From NCBI RefSeq assembly GCF_030253575.1, contig NC_080568.1, positions 28,788,001 through 28,852,000 of the forward strand: a stretch of DNA of 64,000 nucleotides, read 5' to 3'. Source of the stretch: Rhododendron vialii (Eukaryota; Streptophyta; Magnoliopsida; Ericales; Ericaceae). Positions 33,787-46,100 of this stretch are shown here, one piece after another (position 1 is the first letter of the stretch; every line of letters starts with the position of its first letter). The translations under genes and the position numbers were made by a program. The notes beneath the pieces are model-generated. The model made no database searches. It saw only the letters and a program-made list of their open reading frames with translations, and was not told the origin of the DNA.

Positions 33787-35145
33787 ACCTCTACGTACTT
33801 GTGTTAATTGGATATATAATTCCAAGACAGACCTTGTTCGTTTGAGGTACTCAAAATTTTTGCGCACAATCTTCGATAAATTTTATCTATTTATTTCTCT
33901 ACATTCATTATTCTTAAAAACCTTCTTCAAAATCCAAACTAAACATTAGAAAGAAACGATGAAGTCAGTTCCACCCAATTTTGTACGCTGGGGTAGACAG
34001 GTCCCAAATACAGGGAGGTTTTTTTACTAGCACATAAGTGGTTTTGGTTTTAAGGAAGTGTGGTCCTGTATATCACTGAACCGTACAGTTTGGCTTGTGG
34101 TAGGGTACCACGCTAGTACCCCGTTGACGATACGTGAGAAAGGAGAGAGGGGGAAAATTTTGGACGGTCCGGATCGCCGACAGATATTATCACGTATGCT
34201 ACCCGTTCTGCATCAAAAAAAAAATTCCGTTTACTTCGAATTGAATGCATTAAATGAACGTAGATTAAGATAATTGTTAAGAGCCCGTTAAGCAGTTTAT
34301 TTCACATTTTTAAATTCAAAAATAATGTAAATAAAAAATATTTTTTTGCATCGTATAAAAGATCTCATCGAGATCTTTCAAATAAGATCCATATTACGTA
34401 TTTTTAGATTTCGATAAACTCGTAATTTTTAAACTTAAAATTACCTTCTTAAAAAATAATTACATTTTTCCCTTTCTGGAACGGACAGTGCAGTTTGTGT
34501 CACTTAAAAGTACTTACCGTATTTTTCTTTTATCGGCGAAGAAATGTTTCTATACCATTTAAAAACGATAAAAAGAGAAACCCTGTAGTTCATATATATA
34601 TAGTTAACCATGTACTTAAACGCATTTTCTAGCAGCTCATATATATGGAGTAGGTTTTTAAAAAATTACTGTTTGAATTCGCAACTGTTTATGCATAATT
34701 AAGCTTCTATGTGCACCTTCATCACAATAACATGTTTTTAGCCCCCGTTGGGGGCAACTACCCTAAGTCACATAATTAACGTGCGTGAACGAGAGCATAA
34801 GCACAAGCGTGAAAAGCATTTTTGAAACTCATCTCATCTATTAAAATTTGTGATAGCGAGCTCATGATCGAACACATGGTGTTTTAAAAGATTATGTGAG
34901 TAAGGTGCTACCATAACCCCTGAAATACTACCACCTCCCATCATTCCCCTCTACCACACTGCCAACAAAGCCAGGATTCATATACGTATGCAGGGGTCAT
35001 AACGTAATAATAAAAATATGCAGGAGTAAAATTTTACGCTCTAAGAGTATTAAAAAAAAAGTTACTGTAAATGTTAAATTAATACCCGATTGAGAGAAAA
35101 TCGAGGTGATTGGTGAGTTTTATTTTTAACAGTATGAGAGAGATT

Positions 35146-35610
35146 AGAGCTGGGCAATGGACATGAAACACAATAACACGATACGAACCGGACACAAAGT
35201 TAGCGAGTTAGGGTTGAACATTTCTAACACGAAAATGACACAACTCAAAAACACGAATTATAAATGGGTCAGGTTCAGGTTGAACACGCGAGACACGAAA
35301 TTTACACGACCAACACGGTTACTAATCTGTGTCACCCATTTATACGAACATATATATAAAATATATGGTATATTTGTAATTCTAAATAGAGTTGGGCAAC
35401 GGACACGATAACACAACACGAACCGGACACGAAGTTAACGGGTTAAGGTTGAGCATTTCTGACACGAAACACGAAAATGACACGACTCGAGAAATACGAA
35501 TTCTAAATGAGTTGGGTTCGGGTTGAATGATTTGTGACACAAACCCGATTAACACGACACGAACACGACTTGCCACGACCAGTTACCCAAGTGGCCAAGT
35601 CTAAGAGAGC
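35146..35610. repeat. Two adjacent copies of an 'acacgaaccggacac' repeat
   Basis: Copies start near 35148 (gagctgggcaatggacatg) and 35390 (gagttgggcaacggacacg). Both continue with 'cacgatacgaaccggacac'-like and 'ggttgagcatttctgacacg'-like runs. The second reads into an inverse 'cacgaacacgacttgccacgacc'. It appears to be a DNA element family of the ACACGA-rich kind. Confidence 0.6.
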
Positions 35611-36234
35611 TGAGTGGTGGGCCCGTTGTCCCAAAGGAGAATGAAACGTGTGAGAAAGTGGTCCAAGTTTGTTACTCCTATTTAATTAATTCTTTTGTAT
35701 ATGACACATTATGTATGCAGAGAAATTGTGAGAGTGAAATTGGGGTGGCCGTGGCCCCCGGCCAGTAGTCAACCTTCGATTACGTCTTTGACCACAACCA
35801 CGCGCCACCATTATCACTCTCAACGTACCTCTAGGCCTCTACCGCAGCAACACCACCACGCCGCCGCCTCAACATGACCACCGCCCCCTTCACCACATAC
35901 ACCACCACCACCTTTCCACCCACGTTTGTGCATGAGCCACTACAAACATAACCAGCACTGTCACCGCTATCATTACAATTCCATCAACAAAACAAGAAAC
36001 TTTATAGGAGAACCATTGAATTTTTTTTAAAAAAAATGTTAAATTCACATTCTCATGACTATAACTATATGATGAAGTACTCCCCATCCCTTTTTCACGG
36101 TCCAGTATTTTATTGTAGGCGATCTCTTAGTATGTGTTCATTTTTAATAGTTAGTGGTTAAAGTTGGTACATTTCTCATTTTTTCCCAAGTGAATTCCAA
36201 CGAATTCCGTAGAAAGTCCAATAATAATGTCTCC

Positions 36235-36425
36235 AAAAAAGGCAATTATAGTTAAAATTTTCAATCATTTTACAACCACAAACTCACTTACATTCACATT
36301 GGAGCCCACACACACTACGCCTCCAATGTGTGTGGGCCCCACCAAAAGATGCGAGTGTGTAAAGTGTTTGTGTGTGTGTTTGTGATTATAAATTAATTGT
36401 AAAAATTTTAATTGGTAAGGATGAT
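36235..36425. repeat. CA/TG-rich foldback element
   Basis: The outer arms pair ('caattatagttaaaatttt' with 'aaaattttaattgg'), and the inner CACA and TGTG runs pair around 'cctccaatgtg'. Related to 27540-27690. Confidence 0.6.
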
Positions 36426-36909
36426 ATCTCTCTATAAAAAGTTGGATTCACTTAAAACGGGATGGAAGGTCTTGCTAGTTAGTATGAAATCAATTGTTTG
36501 AATTTCCGTTTGACCGGAAAAAAAATATATATATTTGTTCTGAGTTTGTATCAAATTAGGTTTATTCGGTAAGGAATTCAAACATTCAATTCTTTAGTAG
36601 TATTTAAGATTCAAATTTCATCGAACAGCATTTAAGACAATCTCATCGCATTCTAACTACTCTAGCTAGTACATGCAGTACTAGGTACTTCAGGAAAAAT
36701 CAAAAGTGTAAGCAGTAATTAAGCCATATGTTTCTCTCTGGAAACGCCTCACTCAATGGGTCGGCGGTCTCTCTTTGTGAAATGGACAAATTAGAAAATG
36801 TAGTGTGTAAGCCTTAATTAAGTTTTTTCAATGCAAAACTCTCTCCTTCTTCCTTTCATATTCTTTTGTCAACCATTAGAAATTGACATATTCTTTTCTT
36901 CTTCTTTTT

Positions 36910-37150
36910 CTAGGTAAAAGTCAGTGGTGTACGTTAGTTGTAGTTAGTGAGATTTTAACCCAAGTCAAATGCACGAGAGTACACCAGCCTACCGCTCGGC
37001 TACCACTCGATCTACTTAAGAAAAATTTAAGAAATTGACTCTTTTTTTTTTCCTCAGCAAAAGTTAGTAGTGTTAATTGTAGTTAAGGTTTTGAACCCCA
37101 AGTCAACTGCACAGTGTCTACCAATGGGTTACCACTCCACTTAAGAAAAA
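36910..37150. repeat. Direct repeat of about 130 bp, SINE-like
   Basis: Two diverged copies (about 36910-37040 and 37055-37165) share 'gttagttgtagttag', 'aac.ccaagtcaa.tgcac' and 'acttaagaaaaattta'. The 'gaacccc' box suggests tRNA-derived ancestry, but this is weak. Confidence 0.5.
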
Positions 37151-38106
37151 TTTAAAAAATTGACATATTCTACCATGCCACGTTCGAATAGAGGGCCCAA
37201 TTCAAATCCAAATCCATACGTTTAATTAGATTAATTTTGTTTTTGTTTTATGCGTGTTTTGTTAATTGGTACACTAAACTTAAAAAATATATATTTCATA
37301 TGGAGCTTTATATAATATCTTCACATCTTAATCTTTGGCTATAACTTTATTTCTTTTGAGATTGATGATTCTTGGTATGAACATACGGCAGATAGTGAGT
37401 GTCGTTGTTTTCAAAAAGCAACTGGGTCTCGTTTTACATTTAGATTATTAGTTTGGATTTGTCCTAGATATTTATAATGAACTCCGCTATGGAAGTGTTG
37501 ATGGACCAATATTAGTATAATCTTCTTCATTTTGTCACATTTTTATCTATGCAAGCAAATTTTAGTAAAAAAAAAATTATATAGAATCCGGTTTTTCTAC
37601 GGTCCAAAAACAGATTTGAAAGGACAGTTTGTGCAATTGCAGCGGCCAAAAAGTGTTGTTTTGTCTAGATTTGTTGTTTCGACAGGAAGATTTTTTAGCC
37701 AATTTTTTTGCGGTTCATGCAATCGTGACAGCCAAAAGTGTTTTAAATTATTCAAATTTGCTGATAGATTCAAGCATCTTACTGGTACAATAACCGAGAT
37801 GCAATTGTTTCTAACAGTCTAAACCCGGACGATCAGATAAGACATGCTTTGTATAAACACCCATCTTAAAAAAAAAATATCTTAAAACCCTAGAAAACAA
37901 AGAGACAACGTGTTCTTTTTCTGGTTAAGAATCTCTTATAACACCCAAAATAAACAAATGTCAATCTTCTTTCAAACTTATGGAGCGGATTTTGTGAAGA
38001 CAATTGGGTTTCTGTTTGCAAGTGGGCTACAAGTACGGGCATTCTGTTAGCTAAGCTTACTCAAAATCATACTGAATACTAACAAATTCATTGACCCGTG
38101 CCTTCC

Positions 38107-38274
38107 GGCACGGGCAAGCAGTACTAGTGAACGGATGTGTCAACAGGGCTTGTGGAAGTTTGTCGCTATATTAAAGTGTTGCCAAAACTGAAGGCACGGG
38201 CAAGCAGTACTAGTGAACGGATGTGTCAACAGGACTTGTGAAAGTTTGTCGCTATATTAAAGTGTTGCCAAAAC
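38107..38274. repeat. 86-bp tandem duplication, two copies
   Basis: The unit ggcacgggcaagcagtacta... starts at 38107 and again at 38193. Only two substitutions are seen (agggcttgtgg and aggacttgtga), so it is recent. Confidence 0.9.
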
Positions 38275-38652
38275 CCCCCTAGTACTCGTCAACGAACAAA
38301 ACAGAGGTACAACGACTAAGGAGAGAGGGGACGAAATAGATACTAATAAATACTGTGTTATGTAGTACTCCTATCATTTTCAGCAGAAAAAGACATTCAA
38401 GAAAAACGCTTACCATGATCTTTCTAGAATCTGAATTAATGGCCTAATCTTCTCCAGGCGGTGGCTCGTGTTCTGATGATTCCTAAGGCCAAATTAAAAT
38501 TTGGAGGAATAGATTTTTTTTTTCATGTCGTCGTATAAGGGTCTCTTAATTTGTAGGCACCCATCCGACGAAGCGTCTCTTAGTAGAACCCCACTGATTC
38601 CCCGAGACCCTGTAGTGCATCATCGATTTCGGCCGTTATCATTCATGGTTTG

Positions 38653-38832
38653 TGTTGAAATATGAGAGAAGAAATGTTTTATTCGATTATTGAAACCATA
38701 CAATGAGACTTCTATTTATACGAGAGGAAAGAGTCTGACTATGGAATAAAATCATTTTAATTACAATCAAATCACAATCTTAAGATCACGATTTGATCGC
38801 TATATTATTTTGTATATACATTTATTCTAACA
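38653..38832 (-). mobile_element. Short copia-type solo LTR
   Basis: 180 bp. On the minus strand it reads TGTTAGAATAAATG... to ...ATATTTCAACA, with a TATA-like motif (cgtataaatagaag) in the middle, as in short Ty1/copia LTRs. The flanks gtttg (38648-38652) and gtctg (38833-38837) differ at one base, an aged 5-bp duplication. No internal domain is present. Confidence 0.72.
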
Positions 38833-38845
38833 GTCTGGATTTGAA

Positions 38846-39000
38846 AAAGAAAAGTTTCTAAGTTTCAGCCGAATTTACAATAGTAAACACTCCCCATATG
38901 AATGGCTATTGCAATTATTTAGTACTACTTTGGGATATCGCCATCACATATTTATGGAGAACCAGAAACTAAAATTTCTAAGTTTCAGCCGAATTTACAA
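38846..39000. repeat. Direct repeat of 29 bp
   Basis: ttctaagtttcagccgaatttacaa-type copies occur near 38854 and 38976, about 122 bp apart, just right of the solo LTR. Not explained by the LTR itself. Confidence 0.7.
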
Positions 39001-42000
39001 GGAGAAGAAAGCATGAAGCAACGCGTGGTGGAGATTGTGTTTGCTTTGGGTCTCTAGACTCAAATTCTCTTCATACGTACGGTCCCTAATAAAATTATCT
39101 TCGGTCCCTAATAAAATTTTCTCTTCGATTATTACTTGGGAAATGATTTTCGCATTCTATTTTTTGATAGTCACACTTCACTATTTGTCTTTGACGTACA
39201 GTGACAAGCTTTCTGATAACCGTGGGTTGTGTTTGGTTACCATTTTAGTTTAGTTTTAGTTTAGTTTTTCAATCATTACTCTATTTCTTTCTCCAATCAT
39301 TACCCTATTTCTCCAATTATCACTTTCTCATCTCTCTCTCTATCTCTCTCCAATCATTACACATCTCTTCAATCATTATCTTACTTCTCTTTCCATTTGT
39401 CTTCAACGCGGATGGTGCTTTTGTCAAACGAGGGGTCCTAACAGTTGGACAGGTGTGCAAAAGGACAATGACAAGCTTTCAGAATTTAATTAGTTCGAAG
39501 AAAAAAAAAAAAAAGGGTTTTCCGCTAGGAAACAGAGACGAATTAATTAAGGATATTGGAGTACATAAGTGTAAACAAAACTGGAGGGGAAACGACTTTT
39601 GACCAGTGATGCTGAACGACGTTGGAGCGACTGTCTGTGTCCCTTTTGTTTTGTTTTGCTCCGACCATTCCTCTTTTTCAACGAGCCAGATATGCTGCAA
39701 TCCCACAATTGACTAGTTTTGAGTATGAATTTTCTGATTTCGGTGCGGATGGTTTGTTTTTTACCAGACCGGAAAGAGGATCGTTCGAGGTGCATGCGCG
39801 TAAATTGGCACGCGCAAGAATCGTCAGTATCCGTGCGACTATGGTATCTATTCCATTATTTGGCTATTTTTCCTTAAATTTAGGAGTAAACAAATATTCT
39901 AAAGAGTTGTAGGTCACTTCCTCAATTTCCTAAGAAAACTAGAAAAATCATGCAATTCCACTTGTTGATATTTGTGAAGAGTATATAGAGGTCAGTAAGA
40001 TATGGTGTTGAAATTCTAATTTATTTGACATCATATGCATATTATTCACCGCCTAATGAGCGGTGCTTAAGATGACCCTTTTGTAAGTTCATCAGGGATT
40101 TAGCTGCATTTGATTGATTGAGTTTTCTAATTAGATGACTTATGCATAGTGATTAGAACCTTGAGGAGAAGTGGTACAATACATGACACTCAATTCATGA
40201 AATGGTTCATGAAAAGAAATAAATACTCCAAATTCACATCACATTCATGAAATGGTCTATAAGAAGAAATGAATGATCCAGATTCACATCGCATTCATGG
40301 ACCGTTTCATGGATCGAGTGTCATGTATCCTATCATTTTTGTTTGCAAAAATCTAGCAAGGGTTGACACTATGGTTTGAATTTGATGTTACATTTTTTGT
40401 AAGGACTGTGATTTTAGTACTCCAGTTTTAACTAGTAGCATTCCACTTTTTATTTTGCAATCTCACATGATCAACACACAAAGTGGAGTGTCATGACTAG
40501 GAGTGCTAAATTCAATTTTCTTTTTTGAATCAAATTTGATGTTTCATTCATTTAGCACTAAAGAAAAGTGAGGTCGTATGTCATAAGCATCTCAAGCCGG
40601 ACGTTTGTTTGCTCACATTGTTTTAACATTTTTCTAAGCTGCTGAATTTGTCTTTTTTTTCTGTTAGCGCCACTCCCCTGCAAAACACACTTACAGGGGA
40701 GTGGCGTTAACAAAAATACACTTGCAGAGGAGTAGCATTAACAAAAAAGAGAGTGGCAAAATCATTCCCTTTTTTCTATAAAGCATTCTCATGCTCCTAT
40801 GGACATACAAGCCGGCCCAAAATTTTCAAATCTAAAGCAAAGATTAAAGATGAGGGTTTTTTTTTATTTTTTATGTTGAACGATTATAACGGGAATCGGA
40901 ATCGAAGTAGAAGGGGCCTCTAAAATCTATAAATTTTCGATAACCTAAAGCGGACACACCTCAAATTTTAGCTCAGGGCCGCCTCAGTGGACGTAACCTT
41001 AGGCCTTGACTTTAAGAATCGCAAGAACCACGTGGGCCTGTGGTCGTTGCACGTACGACGTATTTCATGGGGTAAAATGTGTTCTGAAATGTTGGGTCAG
41101 TGCCGCCAGTTTCGCCCTTATTTCGGGTAAGGTTCGAAATGAGTTCGGCATTTGGAGCACAATTTGAAGAGCATATATTTTTAAATTTAAATTTAAATTT
41201 AAATGTTCTCCGATCAGATATTACTTGGTACTCGATTGACGTGAATTTTTTTTCGTGACATATTGTACACAACAGGCTCTCTTACGTGAACAAATCCGAT
41301 TATCGAAATTGTACTGAAATGAGGACGAAACACGGTTACAGTCCAGCCCGAAAACAGCAGACAAGACGTCTCTTGGTGTCAGGAAACGAGGGAATCGTGA
41401 TACATCTCATAACCATTTCCTAGGGAACTGGAAAGCCTCCTCAGTAGTACCATACGTGATGCTCATAATCTAGTTAGAGCAACCCGCAATTAAAGTTAGT
41501 GCCCTACTAAAGTAATTTTTCAATTTTTTCCTATCGAAATCTATCAAACAAAACTACATTGCACACACAAAAAAATATTTTGGTAAGTATATTATTTTTA
41601 CGATTAAAAATAACACGTAATCCACAGGAAACAAACTCTCTGAGACGGAGGGAGTATACAAAACTGGGTTTACTTGTAGACCCTTTTTTTTTTTGGGTAA
41701 TTGGTTTACTTGTATACCTTGGTTGTTATTAGTTATTACCATGTGCTTCTGCTTCTGCTTCCTAATGTAGAAAGAAAAGAAGAAAAAACAGTGAATTGAA
41801 AAAAGTTGCGACCTGTGCATGCAACAAGAAGTGGATTTGTTACCATTATTATTTTTATTCCTACTAATATTCAATCGCGTTTCCGTAACCGCCTCAGTTT
41901 ATGAAGCGAAATTCAGAAGCCCTAAAACTCTTGATCCTTTTTGTGGAGGGGCTTGTGAAGCAAAATTTGAAAGATTTTCCTCCACAAATTCAAGTAGTGA

Positions 42001-42300
42001 TTCTTTCCTTCACAATTCCATATCCAAATGTGAAGCCAAAACAGAAGCCTCCTCACCACAGTTCCAACTTGTTATGCGATCATGTCAATGATCACATAAC
42101 AGTTTCTTCAATAAAACGAAAAGTAAGACAACCCAGTGAAAAGCGAAGGAGGTAACAAAATCAGGTTTGCGCAACAACAAAATTCCGTGAACCAATGGCC
42201 CGAAAAAGGAATTGAACCCTAGGGAAACAAAAAGTTCCTTCTTCGAGCACGATGATAGGGTCTTCAAATACGTCAGATTTTCTCTGGTTTTAGTTAGCTG
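39000..42300. other. Intergenic DNA downstream of CCT3
   Basis: No supportable gene. It includes a decayed MITE at about 39230-39420 related to 54280-54485, a strong hairpin at 40663-40711, and a one-sided Stowaway end (gacggagggag near 41645). Frames at 41819-42155 show no domain. Confidence 0.5.
40663..40711. repeat. Hairpin with 18-bp arms
   Basis: gttagcgccactcccctg and its inverse (one mismatch) are separated by 13 bp. A partial third copy follows at about 40721-40745. Possibly the end of a small DNA element. Confidence 0.7.
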
Positions 42301-42308
42301 AGGTTTTT

Positions 42309-43080
42309 TTACTCGGGGATCATTTGCTCATTATCAGCCTCCCCTTCTTGCTCGATTGTTGGTTTCGATGGAGTTGACCCTGGCGTTTGCTTCTTTTTGA
42401 TTCCGCTAACAATATCATCAATCCTAAGAAGCATGGAAGCTGCCTCAATGGCCGTCTTAAAGGTCTGTGCTTTCACATTATAAGCATCCCAAATCTGTAG
42501 CATACAAGCATTCAAAGTCAATTGTACATGGTACACAACACCCAACTACACAACGTATGTACGAGTTGGTCACTAAGAGCATCTGCAATGGGAATAATCA
42601 AAATCAATAATCAAAATATGCCACGTCAGCATTTGATTATCCATTTAGTTCATAATCAAACTTAACAAACTTTACCTCCACATTGGTTATTTTTGCATCC
42701 CTATAAAAAAAACCGCCCACAATACGCAATATGCAATGCACCTATGTCCAATTACAAACGAGTTCTAATCACGCACCCGACCACACCAAATTATTCTTCT
42801 CGATGAGACGATTCTAATATGGGGTGTTTTTTAGTTTTGAATTTGGTTATTGGGTTTGATTATTGAGTTTTGGTTATTGGTAAAAGTTGTTAAGTTTGAT
42901 TACGGAATGGATGGAATTTGGTTATTTACTAAAAGACTTGTAACTTTGCTTCTTACAATGTGATGTATTTTTTTAGCATTGTTGTTAAGTTTGTTTATCC
43001 ATACCAATTTACTTATTACAATGTGGATGCTCTAACAAGATCCAAAAAGTAAATAGAAGACCAAAAAAAGGGAGGGGGGC

Positions 43081-43111
<31 letters not shown>

Positions 43112-46100
43112 TGTACCTTTCGCTCTCTCATGTCCGAAATTGCACCAGTATTTCCATCTATACCAATCCATGAATTTTCTCCATTTGCATGCTACAAAAA
43201 AATGATTAACTAGTTAGAAAAACAAATTATGCTGTTAATATACTCAAATGGCATTTAAAAAAAAAAGTCTGAATCTCAATTTTAATCTAGGATTCAAAGA
43301 GTTGGGCGAAGTCCATGTTAGCACTCCATGGTTTGGAGGAAAATTTGTTGGGCCGTTCCCTCCCAGATAGGTGGACGCTCCTACAGTAGTTATCACTTGA
43401 ACAGTTGGCTATAGGGGAGTGGCTATCATACCACGATAGTGATGAACAATATAAGATGAAAGAAAATCGGTCTACAGATTCCTTACCTTCCCCTGCAGCG
43501 CAGTCATAGTCCTTATCACATTGACACCACAATTCTGCGCCAAAGTCCGTGGTATAGCTTCGAAAGCAATTGCAGCAGCTTCGTAAGGCCACTGTTTCAG
43601 AGTCATCCCCCCGCAAAAAAAAAAAGCATACAGTTCCAAAAATTCAGAGATGGCAAGTAAAGGATCAGGATAAACAAAAATGATGCATGCTTAGGAAATT
43701 TGTACCTTCTCAATGCCTTCAATAGATTGACTCTTCTGCTTCAGAGTAGCAGACACAGTTAACTCTGTCGCACCACCACCAGGAAGAAGTTTTGGATTCT
43801 TTAAGATATTCCTCGCCACAGACAAAGCGTCCTGAGAAAAATAAAATGCTTCAGAACCCCAAATTCCCAATCTAAAAGGAACTCTCGAGTGAAACAACAA
43901 AATACCTGCAAATTTCTCTCGACCTCATTCAAGAGATCCTTGCTAGCACCTCGTAAAAGAACTGTACATGCTTTAGGGTCTTTGCAGTTATCAACAAAAG
44001 CAAAGAACTCATCTCCGATCTTCTTAACCTCAAAAAGTCCAGCCCCAGTTCCTACATCTGATTCCTGAAGTTCATCCGGTCTGTTCACAATGGTCGCACC
44101 ACAAGCTTTTGCAATTCTGTTGTTATCTGTTTTCCTCAGTCTCCTTATTGCACTCACTCCAGCTTTACTAAAGTAATGGCAAGCTAAGTCACTAAGTCCT
44201 TTTTCTGTTATGACCAAGTCGGGTTTGAACTTCAGTATTTGCAAACAAATACTCTCAATATATTCTTCCTCCATTTTCAGGAGGACTGCCCAGTCTTCTT
44301 CTCTAACCAACTCCGCATTTGTTTGATTCTCCCCTTTCTTATACTCAAGAGGGCAATCAAGTAAAATGATACGTGGGTTAATTATTTTTCTTCTCATTTT
44401 CCCAGGCGCAACAACGTCTTTGTTAAACATAACTCCTTTAAGAACCTTGGAATCCTCCAACTGTCCGCCAGGAACTTTCTCAACCTTTATGTACTTCTTA
44501 ATGTCAACTTCCCGGAGTCCTTGACCGAGGTCCACGCCGATAGTCGTAGTAGCATCGAGCGCCAAATCCTAAAAGTTGAAGAAAGTAAAGACCAATAGGA
44601 GAAGACATAGGTATGACAGTTGGAAACGGAAGCTCGTAAAAATAAACCTAAATAACTCCTAAAAGACTGGAAATCGTGAAACAACTAGTACAATCAAGCA
44701 AGCTACGTACACAGATGAAACAGTTTCAAGACACATAAATCTCACACATGACCACAAAAGACAAAGATATAAGGTTACAATGCCTGTACGTTTATACACA
44801 TACATAGTTTTCTTCGTTGGAACTTCCAATCCAAAGTGGATTTGTTTCATTATTATGATAAAGAGAATTTAAGTTGTCTTAATAGTAGACTTGTAGCTGA
44901 TTTAGAGAATACTTACAGCAATCAGATCCCCAAATTGACTGGTAAATTTTGTGCCTATACAACTCTTCACCAACTCCATCATTGTGACACCTGCCAAAAA
45001 AAGTGGGCATTATTCCACAGCAAATTATTAATTTATTAGAACAGCAAGCGGGAAGATCATATGACACTATGAGGGAAGTTAATACTTTTTCCACAGGTTT
45101 TGGTTTATGAGAATCCTACACATTTTCTGATAATTTGGTGCAACAAATATAACCCAAATTCCTATTTTTCAGGTTATTCATGGCATAAAGTTAACGTAAG
45201 CAGTCTTTTAGATCTCAAGAGTTCATTACCATATTATAATCTGCAATCAGAAAGCAAAACACAATTTCAGCATTATATCTTTGCATCTATAGCACCCCAA
45301 GTAAAATTTGGTGCCATAAAAGGGAAAAAATACCAAAAAGAGGCCGTGTCTAATTGCATGGCAATTGATACATTAAAAAATAAGGATCGAAGAGAAATAG
45401 CTTAAAATCCTGCAGGAGCTTACGGTCATTCACATCGATAGGCATAGCAATCTTGTCAAGAACTGCAATAGCATCCTCAAGAGCCTTGCTGTAGGCTGCA
45501 AAAGCAAATTAAATGACGCTTGTCAAAATAAATACATGAAAGAAAACCTATTTCGCTAATAAAAAAAACAAAAACACAAAAACAGATCATTGCCACATTA
45601 CCTCGACAAATAACTGTAGGGTGAAAGCTCTTGTCAATGAAAGCCTCGGCAACATGAAGCATTTCACCAGCTTGAAAAATTCCAGTTCCACAATCAGTTA
45701 CATAGGTAAGGACATGATCACATATATAAATTAAACCAGACAGCAAAGTTCTTCAATAGGATTAAGAACAGCAGTCAACTCCCAGACAAGAATGATTACA
45801 AAACGTTCATTAAGGAACACACAACACAATGATTGCATAAGTATGTAATGAATTCCTAAGCAAAGGTTATATCCAAAAACCCAGTGCATCTGTCCTCATG
45901 AATCAGAACATTCGAAACTCTCCTTGCTACACTCCATCCAACACCGTTTGATTAGACAACCTGTTTGAAACTGATAGGATTTCTTCTACAAGATCAACAA
46001 ACTACGACAACAAATCAGCAAGCTATTCAAAGAATCATGTACACCAAACTTCTACCTACTTTAAAGTACACCAAAAAGCACTGCAAAATCTAATGCACCT

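Larger units (their letters stand above)
33800..38640. other. Intergenic repeat-rich DNA
   Basis: No supportable gene over nearly 5 kb. It contains a decayed Tourist-like copy at about 34278-34495 (related to 53882-54120), a paired 'gttgggcaa.ggacac' repeat (35146-35610), a CA/TG hairpin (36235-36425), a duplicated SINE-like segment (36910-37150) and an 86-bp tandem repeat (38107-38274). Confidence 0.5.

Noticed and set aside
33319-33949. Arg-, Ala- and Glu-rich frames
   Set aside because: Translation of the gagctcg palindromes of the foldback element.
41819-42155. Plus-strand frames with an apparent signal-like start
   Set aside because: Two overlapping frames without known domains, lying downstream of CCT3, with no supporting splice or promoter signals.
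43287-43616. Minus-strand frame overlapping CCT3 exon 11
   Set aside because: Wrong frame; the true CCT3 exon 11 reads WPYEAAAIAFEAIPRTLAQN.
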